A stretch of DNA of 64,000 bases from Ashinkailepas kermadecensis (Eukaryota > Arthropoda > Thecostraca > Neolepadidae). The translations under genes were made by a program, and so were the position numbers. Positions 55,686-64,000 of the stretch are shown piece after piece. The notes under the pieces are model-generated. The model did not search any database and was not told the DNA's origin. It was given only the letters and a program-made list of their open reading frames with translations. The DNA is taken from positions 507,501 to 571,500 of the forward strand of contig JAOTOM010005111.1 in assembly GCA_034440615.1 (NCBI GenBank), in the 5' to 3' direction. Each line of letters opens with the position of its first letter. The stretch's first letter is position 1.

Positions 55686-56220
55686 GTCCTGCTCTATCTG
55701 TGACGCCGTGCCTGCAGCCAGTGTCTGGTAACGCGACACCGTACACCCCGCCCTCTGATCCCAGGTGCATGGTTTACGCTCGGAGCTCGTGCATGGTGCC
55801 CCATCAGCCGGATCGATGTCATGGTGTCCGGCGAACTGGATGCCTGTTCTGTTTGAACGGCACTTGCTTCTGCATGCAGGCGGGTATTTTCTTGAAAGGT
55901 GGGGGATGCAGCCTCTATCAGTAGCCAAACCCGGGCAACAACAATTATGCTGCTTCGAAATGAGATCGATATTCACCAATCGAATACTTCCGGGTGCTGG
56001 TGATTCCTACAGTTCCCACTCCAGCACGTCATATTCTCGTGGCGCTTCCAACGAGAGGCGTATGAACGTCCCAAGGATCGATGAGAAGCTATGTCATCTC
56101 CACCTCCATCACAGGCTGGCTAATGGCAGAGGTCGCGAGAAGTGGAGAAATGATCTCCCGTGGTCTGATCCATTCGCACGACCATGGCCGTGGCTCCAAC
56201 GCGCAATTCCTGTGAAGTAG
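55686..56220 (+). other. Open frame of unknown status after the 54-bp array
   Basis: A 151-codon forward frame (55765-56220) ends TAG followed at once by GTATGT, a good 5' splice-site consensus. The part after about residue 55 has mixed composition (MNVPRIDEKLCHLHLHHRL, then GREKWRNDLPWSD) less like a repeat. I recognise no family. It could be an exon or chance; confidence is low. Confidence 0.2.
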
Positions 56221-56602
56221 GTATGTTAATTTTGCCAAAAGTGTAAAATGTACAGCTTGTATAGGTTTATCCCGTTATTTGAATATTTTTGGAGTCCATT
56301 GGCACCACAATTTTTACATTTTGATTTTATCTAGGGGTCGCACAGGAAGCCTACACATTTTTTCTTCTTCTAACTTAGGCTGTTTTGTATCTCGAGAACT
56401 AATGAAGATTACTATATCAACCTGCACCCCTTACGATATGGCTCAACAAGACAAGTGGTTTACAATAAAAATGAAGTGAGTTTCGACCCATAGTTTGTAA
56501 GTTATGTTCGTGTTGAAACTACATATGTTGGCCTTTCTCAGCCAAAAGGCATTGATGTACACTACGGCCCTTTAACGAAGTTCACAAAGAAGCGTTCATG
56601 GG
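56221..56602. other. No recognisable gene
   Basis: AT-rich sequence. Confidence 0.35.
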
Positions 56603-56690
56603 GAGATAATCTTACAAGATTATCTCTCCGTGGGGTCACCCGGTGTGACCCCACATCTGACTATGGGGTCACCCGGTGCTGTGATCAACC
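56603..56690. repeat. Hairpin cluster
   Basis: GAGATAATCTT / AAGATTATCTC form a perfect 11-bp stem with a 2-base loop (56603-56626). It is followed by TGGGGTCAC / GTGACCCCA around CCGGT, and a second TGGGGTCACCCGGTG. Confidence 0.85.
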
Positions 56691-56960
56691 CGTGAGGTGG
56701 CGAAATAAATGCAGTACGAACCCGATAGTCATGTTTCATATGTGCATATGTATTGCAAATAGAGCACGGTATTCGGTTATAATTATCATTTGACGCCTTG
56801 TAGGTTTGGTATGACGACTTATGAGCGTAAGTGTGTAATTTATGCATGATTTCTTGTGCCGATCAGGATCAGACGGCTAAGTTAACTGCATCATTACAGT
56901 TTTTCATTCATTCATCCGCCGTTCATTCCACAACATGTCGATTTTCTCACATGATGGTAC

Positions 56961-57123
56961 GTCGGACGAGTGGGCTAGGGGTAAGATGCTCGTCTCGCAA
57001 TCGAAAGATTGTGGGTTCGAATCTCACATGTCGCTACTCTTCGCCCGCGACCAATCGGCGTGAGAGATTGGCGACGCTATATGACTCAACGGTCGACGTG
57101 TCGTAAAACCAATAACCAACCAA
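56961..57123 (+). mobile_element. tRNA-derived SINE with perfect 14-bp TSD
   Basis: 163-bp copy, the least diverged here. Head GGACGAGTGGGCTAGGGGTA, B-box GTGGGTTCGAATCTC, body CGACCAATCGGCGTGAGAG, tail AAAACCAATAACCAACCAA. TCACATGATGGTAC occurs at 56947-56960 and 57124-57137. Confidence 0.95.
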
Positions 57124-57137
57124 TCACATGATGGTAC

Positions 57138-57537
57138 CATCATGTCACAGTTTTGATATGGGCCACGTCCTGGAAACATAAAACGTTATGTACAGTCGCT
57201 GATGCTGTTTATTTCTTGCTTGTTGCTTTAGTGTTCATGAAAACAAATGCAATGCCTATCTTGCGGTTGGGAGCTTGCTTCCTCCAATGATTGGGGAAGA
57301 TTGACCAACACACACTTGACGACGGCGACGAAGATTGACGACGGCACAACACTTGGTGTACAAGTTGTATTTCCTGATATCTTACCACTAGGTGCAGTCA
57401 TCTGCCTTGTCTCCACTGCTGGCGAACCTAATAGCTGGATGGGATACATCACTGCGAATTCTTCACGGGATGGCTAGTCATGAATTTACAAGGAACAATG
57501 CAAAGTCATGGACGTGACGAACTGTACAGACCAGTGA
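57138..57537. other. No recognisable gene
   Basis: Opposed frames of 74 and 76 codons overlap at 57228-57477. Neither is recognisable. Confidence 0.35.
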
Positions 57538-57607
57538 ATTAGTTGGTTTGTTGGTTGGTTACTTGGGTTCTAGGGCGCACCGACCATCATGCTCATATAA
57601 CACTCAT
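57538..57607 (-). mobile_element. 70-bp AACC-tail retro-insertion
   Basis: GTTGGTTTGTTGGTTGGTTA, then CTTGGGTTCTAGGGCGCACCGACC, flanked by GACCAGTGA (57529-57537 and 57608-57616). Same family as 43986-44042. Confidence 0.65.
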
Positions 57608-57616
57608 GACCAGTGA

Positions 57617-58989
57617 TAAGTGATTAACAACAAATGTGGCATTCACGACAAATATGCTTCAGGTACACGAATGACGCGGCCTCATCATGTTTCTGTCTTC
57701 ACTTTTATATAGTTACCACAACACTCTGGGATTGCACATTGTGTGCAATGTACGTAGGATTGCCTTTCCATGTCGTGTCTTGCCTTCATGGACTTGATTA
57801 CAGGGAAGTAATGTTCGTAAATGCCAATAGTTTGAGAAAGGCCAGCATGTGTAGGTTCAAAATGAGCATAATTTTGAAGCTACGGATCGTGAGTTGCTTA
57901 ATTTCGACTTTAAGCGACTTTACTTATCGAGGTGGTTCAGAAAAGGTGCAGGGTAATAGTTATCTTGATTAATTCTGAAGACACTACTTAACCTAATTTA
58001 GAAAGAACAAAATTCCGGGCTCCGTGCGCGACCCCCAGACAAATGCTGCATTTCGACATTTTGGTGCCAATGGACTTCATGTGGCTGAAGTTATGGGATA
58101 CACCTGTTGAAGCTATAACTTTTGACGCTTTTGGCAAAATGAACATGCTATGCAGCCAGCAGCTCCAACAACCATTACACATCGTTCATAGTGAATGGTT
58201 CGGATCTATTGGGCACATCAATGAGCCCAGTGGATTGCCTCGGGACCTTCAGTGTAGGCGAGACCAACCTAGTTTAGTGCTTGGTTCGTCAGTCTATTCA
58301 CGAACACTTATCAGTGACACAATGGTAGAATTGTGAAGTGGGTATTCTAGCCAAATGCCGTAGGGATGAGCGATGGATTATTTCTCTCGTGACACCTTTC
58401 TCCCGGGAGTTCCGTCGTAGTTGATTGATGTTATTCGGATCGACGGTGAGCCGTATTGTGTAGTACTTCACTCACGGGAACCTCAATCGGATAAATTTAG
58501 TTCTGCGAACATTTCTGTCAGGAAGCATCTGGGTATTCATAGTGGCAAGATATAATCTACATATGGTCCGAAAGTATCTGCAGGAAGCTTTGCTGCATGA
58601 GTTTGTGGAGGAAATTTGCATTTATTTTATCTTAGCTATATATCTTAGGATACAATAACTGAGAATGAATATACAGGGACATTCGTTGGTTTAAGTAAGG
58701 TACGATCGTTTTATCAACATGCATTTACTCTGAACCCATCTGCTCGAAATATTTTCCCAATCGCTTTCCTTTATTCTTTGAACTCGGCTGGCGGCAAGTT
58801 TTGTATATTTTTGCATCAGCGCGGGTTGGCCAGTCTCTCCCGGCTTCCTTTATTCATGTTGCTGAGCATGCCGGGCACGTACGTGCTCCGGAAATGCGGC
58901 GGGATTTGTCGGCTCGGTCGGACGGTATGTTTGGACTGCGGTGAGCTGGCGATGTCGCCGCGCCTTTGGGCTTCTGCCGCCGGTGCCAG
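57617..58989. other. No recognisable gene
   Basis: Largely AT-rich. Frames up to 112 codons (57634-57972 plus) without family features. Confidence 0.35.
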
Positions 58990-60010
<1,021 letters not shown>

Positions 60011-61084
60011 TGCCGCGGCCGATGCGCTTCGCTCAGAAGCGACTGCCGCCAATGGCGGAGTCGCGGGGTTGGAACGAGGGTGATGTTGGCTGCCTTTTCA
60101 TTGCACACGTTGAGTGGTGTTCGGAATGCTGGCGTGATCAGCCACGTGTGCTGGTTCGCAAGGGACACCGTTTCATGGTTGCGGGATTGGTCTTCGTGGA
60201 TTCGTCGTAGATATATTTTTATGTCTTGGTGAAATAACACACATTTGCTGCATCTCGAGTAGCTGCCAGGTTGTTTGTGTGCATGTTGCAGTCGTTATGC
60301 CGGTGTCGATAGGTATATAGCTATAGGGTCCAGACAGTGATAAATTATTGGTGAAGCAGGGTGGAATATACCAATTTCAAAACACTCAATCAGCTCTCCC
60401 AGAGAAACATCGACATCGTGCTTCTTGTTGTATGTTTATGAGGTTTTCATGCCACGTTTCTAGCAGTATCTAGTTTCGAAGTAGCATGCTTACGCTCACT
60501 GTAACGGATCGTGATACGCAAACATTTTGCAGCGCTATTCCAGATAAAAGGATTACCTATGGTCTGGTCTGTTGTATAATACCAGCTATGGCATAATATT
60601 TGTATCGTTATCGTAAATATATTCATCCGAATATTGTGTCTCTCAAAGCAAACGTAAAAGTACAGCAAGGTACGAAAAAGGCACACAAATGTATGATAGT
60701 CGCTCAACATTGAGATTGAAGGGCATAGGAAGCATACAAAGTAACCAAAGAACATTATTACTTTCATGGCAGATTTCGACATCCTACTGTACTCGCTTCG
60801 ACATCCCACACCTGACGAAAAACCATTATTTCAACACTGAGTCTAGATGGTCAGGCTCCCCTGAGCCATACTGCTTATTTATTCATGCATAGTCCCGAGA
60901 TGCGACGAAAACAAGCGACCAGAGGCCTCTTCACGACCAAAAGATCTGGATGACCATCAGCAGCAACGTCGTCCTGTGGCACTTCTTTTTCGAGCATCGT
61001 GTGAACCGCCGACGCGAGGCGGTATCTGTATATCCTGCAGAAGATGCGTAGGACTTTGCAAAAGAAGAGAAACCCACATATCGC
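60011..61084. other. No recognisable gene
   Basis: Average composition, short frames only (longest 120 codons at 60447-60809 minus, with hydrophobic Phe/Cys-rich start). Confidence 0.35.
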
Positions 61085-61735
61085 AGCAGTGGTCCAAGCA
61101 GTAATGCTGCCGAGTAATGCTACCGAGTAATGCTACCGAGTAATGCTACCGATGATTTCAGTACCGAGTAATGCTGGAATTTGTGGAACCATCGAGATGG
61201 TTACATTCCAGTACCGAGTAATGCTGCCGATGGTTGCATTCCAGTATCGAGTAATGCTGCCGATGGTTGCATTCCAGTACCGAGTAATGCTGCCGATGGT
61301 TGCATTCCAGTACCGAGCAATGCTGCCGATGGTTGCAGTCCAGTATCGAGTAATGCTGCCGATGGTTGCATTCCAGTACCGAGTAATGCTGCCGATGGTT
61401 GCATTCCAGTACCGAGTAATGCTGCCGATGGTTGCATTCCAGTACCGAGTGATGCTGCCGATGGTTGCATTCCAGTACCGAGTAATGCTGCCGATGGTTG
61501 CATTCCAGTACCGAGTAATGCTGCCGATGGTTGCATTCCAGTACCGAGTAATGCTGCCGATGGTTGCATTCCAGTACCGAGTAATGCTGCCGATGGTTGC
61601 ATTCCAGTACCGAGTGATGCTACCGATGGTTACATTCCAGTACCGAGTGATGATACCGATGGCTACATTCCAGTACCGGGTAATGCAACTGATGGTTACA
61701 TTCCAGTACCGAGTAACGCTACCGATGGCCATAGT
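61085..61735. repeat. 33-bp minisatellite, about 17 copies
   Basis: GTAATGCTGCCGATGGTTGC plus ATTCCAGTACCGA repeats every 33 bp. Central copies are near-identical; both flanks diverge, and 61085-61160 is a shorter-phrase lead-in. 11-codon period keeps frames open on both strands. Confidence 0.97.
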
Positions 61736-62361
61736 CGGCATCTGGTCATCTGGTGAGCATGACACGGGTCCGAACGTCAACCATGACTTCCTCAGCTTAT
61801 CCGATTTCCCCACCCGCATCTCCCCGCTTCAGTCCGCATCTCTCCGCTTCAGTATGCACCCTTCCTCTCGTAACCGGTCTTGGATCTAATAATGGGCAGT
61901 CAATTTAACTTCAATCCAATCTCATTCAGTTTAATTTAGTCTGATCTTTCGGCCCAACTTCTGCCGCCGGAATTCGCTCCTCGTGCTGCCAGCCTTACTT
62001 TAATCGTGTGGACCTGCCCACAATATTTCACTATCGTATTTTTTTGGGCATGAATTGGCTTCGTGTGGCCAATAAATAGGAGCGCTCGTAAGCCCAAATA
62101 ACCAACAACCAATGCCGATCGTTGTTCTCGGGGTGGTACGGCGGAGGCGGTCAGATCTCGGGTGTCGGGCGAGGCGGCCGCCCATGCCTCCGTCGGCGCT
62201 GGCCTGGCGTGAGTTGGATAACAGTGAGCCGCAGTACCAGCCCGCCGTCGTGCGCCTCGGCTGTCGGGGGGGGCGTGGCGTGGGAGTGCACCCGGTGGCC
62301 GCTCACGGCGAACTGGTGCAGCGTGTGTGGTCGGATCAGACACAGCGAGCCGACCGAGTCG
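61736..62361. other. No recognisable gene; tail-family remnant at 62085-62110
   Basis: 62085-62110 reads GTAAGCCCAAATAACCAACA and ACC on the plus strand, matching the AACC-tail family, without an obvious duplication. Confidence 0.4.
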
Positions 62362-62665
62362 GTCAGGTCAGGTCAGGTCGGGTCGGGTCGGGTCTGGTGG
62401 GATGGAGTGCAGCGAAGCGAGGGAATTGGTCGATTCGGGTCAGGTGGGACCGGGCTGGATCGAACAGGATCGAACCAGGTCGAAGCAGATCGAACCAGAT
62501 CGAACCAGATCAAAGCGGATGGAACCAAATCGGGCCGGACCGGACCGAACCGGACCGAATCCGTCTGGATCCGACTGGATCGGACCGGATCCCACTGGAT
62601 CGGACCAGGTCGGCCTGGACCGGACTGGACCGGACTGGACCGGACTGGACCTGATTGGATCAGAT
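62362..62665. repeat. GGTCA/GGTCG then GATCGAACCA short tandem repeats
   Basis: (GGTCA)n and (GGGTC)n at 62362-62398 are followed at 62440-62665 by 10-11 bp units such as GATCGAACCA and GGACCGGACT in a decayed array. Confidence 0.85.
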
Positions 62666-63639
62666 CAGAATGGATTTGTCCGGGCGGCTGGGAAGGGAAG
62701 TGCTCGGGGGACTATTCGGAAACGCAGACCCAGCCCGAAAATCCCACTGAGTCGCACCCCTCCTGACCGTTACCGACAGCAGTGATCGGGGCTGGCCGGA
62801 GACGAACAGCGACGCCGCGGCGGGCCGGCGGCCGGCGGCCATAGGCGGCCACAGGCGGCCGACTCCCCGGCCCAAATGCTGGCGCGGCTGGCCAGCCGAT
62901 CGACGCCGACCGACACGGCTCAGCTGACAATTGTTCGCCGCCGTCGATGGGAAGCCGTCGATGGGGAGCCGTCGCTGTTCAGGCCGGGCGGCCGCCACAG
63001 ACGGCCGGAAGCGCCTCTGCCGACGGTGGCGACGCGCCGCCGTCGTGCCGGGTGTCGCCTTGGACGGCCTTGCACGTGGAGGGCGGGGCCGGAGCAACTG
63101 TCGGTGTCGCAACGTCCACCAGTTGACCGGTGACCCGTGCGTCGGCTGGGTGGGGTGCACGCGGCACGTGCCACTCGCCGCCGCCGCCGCCGCCGGTTCC
63201 TGTCCGTGTCGGCGGTGACGTCACACGTGCCGTGACGTCAGCGCCGAGCTGCACGGACGCCGGTCGGGACGACGACGACGGCGCTGGCGGCCTTTGTGGC
63301 GGCGGCTGAGAGGGTCGTTTTTGCGGTGCGGCCCACAGGAGGAGCCCATTATGGCGGTGTCCTGTCGTCACTCACGAGCGGCCATTGAGCAGCGCGACAG
63401 CCTCTCAGTCGACGGCCCCCTCCCCAGCGGGGGAGGGGGGGAGGCAAGAACCTGTCGTGGCGGGCCGCGGTGCTGATGTGAGCCGAACACGCGAGCCGCC
63501 CACTGCTCGCCGCACGGTGCCGATGACCTGGTGGCCTGAGGTGACCCGCGGGAGGCCTTGTCTATCGGTGTGGCGGCGGCGCCGACGCGCCTCTGAAGAA
63601 GACGATCTGACAGCCTGCACACGGCACACGGCACACGGC
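62666..63639. other. GC-rich, CpG-dense block
   Basis: Stop-poor GC-rich DNA with GCCGCC run at 63178-63192. No recognisable domain. Confidence 0.4.
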
Positions 63640-63720
63640 ACACGACACGCCGTACCGTACACCGTCCACTGTACAGTGTGCAGTGTACCGTGTACAGTAT
63701 ACCCTGTACAGTGGCAGACG
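63612..63720. repeat. GGCACAC run and CACTGTACAGTG palindrome cluster
   Basis: Five ACGGCACAC-type units are followed by overlapping palindromes around CACTGTACAGTG and ACCGTGTACAGTAT. Confidence 0.75.
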
Positions 63721-63744
63721 TGACGCTCGGACACACGAGTGAGG

Positions 63745-64000
63745 TGATACGGTGGGTCAGCGGGCAGGTCAGCGAGCGGGTCAACGGGTGGGTCGGCGGG
63801 CGGGTCAGCGGGCGGGTCAGCGGGCGGGTCAGCGGGCGGGTCAGCGGGCGGGTCAGCGGGCGGGTCAGCGGGCGGGTCAGCGGGCAGGTCAGCGGGCAGG
63901 TCAGCGGGCAGGTCAGCGGGCGGGTCAACGGGTGGGTCGGCGGGCGGGTCAGCGGGCGGGTCAACGGGTGGGTCGGCGGGCGGGTCAGCGGGCGGGTCAG
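63745..64000. repeat. 12-bp GGGTCAGCGGGC array, runs off the window
   Basis: About 21 units of GGGTCAGCGGGC, with GGGTCAACGGGT and GGGTCGGCGGGC variants. The array continues past base 64000. Confidence 0.96.

Noticed and set aside
54762..55979. 405-codon minus-strand frame (PVSGADTADTTPGR type repeat)
   Set aside because: Generated by the 54-bp minisatellite; two other registers are as open.
61085..61735. Regular repeats that might suggest a CRISPR array
   Set aside because: Units are contiguous 33-bp copies with no unique spacers, and no cas genes are present.
63745..64000. Telomeric repeat
   Set aside because: The unit is a 12-bp GC-rich minisatellite unlike TTAGG or TTAGGG, and it is merely cut by the window edge.

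Overview
The window reads as repeat-rich nuclear DNA of a metazoan. Support comes from tRNA-derived SINE copies with target-site duplications, non-LTR retrotransposon remnants, hAT-like and piggyBac-like DNA transposon derivatives, long simple repeats and many minisatellites. I find no intact protein-coding host gene, no functional tRNA or rRNA, and no bacterial-style operon. Repeat content is compatible with an invertebrate, perhaps a marine arthropod, but that placement is a low-confidence inference. Nearly all long open frames lie inside tandem arrays whose unit length is a multiple of three (or whose tripled unit is), or are short chance frames.

Layout. 1-7000: mostly unrecognised sequence with small tandem repeats and a block dense in AGGTCA-type half sites (about 4430-5420). 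7098-7291: a 194-bp hAT-like MITE beside an (ACT)n tract. 7603-15540: a nested pair of hAT-like elements. The inner one, 8133-15229, is about 7.1 kb, has near-matching termini and a perfect 8-bp target duplication, and is filled with a giant inverted repeat (arms about 9545-10285 and 10790-11520) and roughly 20-bp GGGGCC-phrase arrays. 17303-22552: a small hAT-like element, degenerate arrays and an orphan hAT-like end. 23145-26900: foldback arms, two copies of a ~0.95-kb hAT-like element, a 767-bp TIR element and a SINE, all nested; a third, inverted hAT copy lies at 44870-45890. 27636-29124: relatives of the 17303 element. 31115-32127: a piggyBac-like element with TTAA ends. 34184-35397: the broken ORF1 of a LINE with an SGNH (GDSL esterase) domain. 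41930-42310: a reverse transcriptase fragment. 41310-64000: mostly minisatellites (units of 12, 21, 23, 30, 33, 46 and 54 bp, and ~95-bp TG-bearing units), GC-rich CpG-dense blocks and two more SINEs.

How the parts relate. Everything recognisable is mobile or tandem DNA, and the order of insertion can be read from nesting. The most unusual items are: (i) the 7.1-kb hAT-bounded element whose interior arrays repeat a phrase found beside its own terminus; (ii) a set of 32-70 bp insertions with target duplications that share an AATAACCAACC-type 3' tail with the SINE family; (iii) the nested 23145-26900 locus, where paralogous empty sites confirm two insertions; (iv) twin near-perfect hairpins at 53098-53195.
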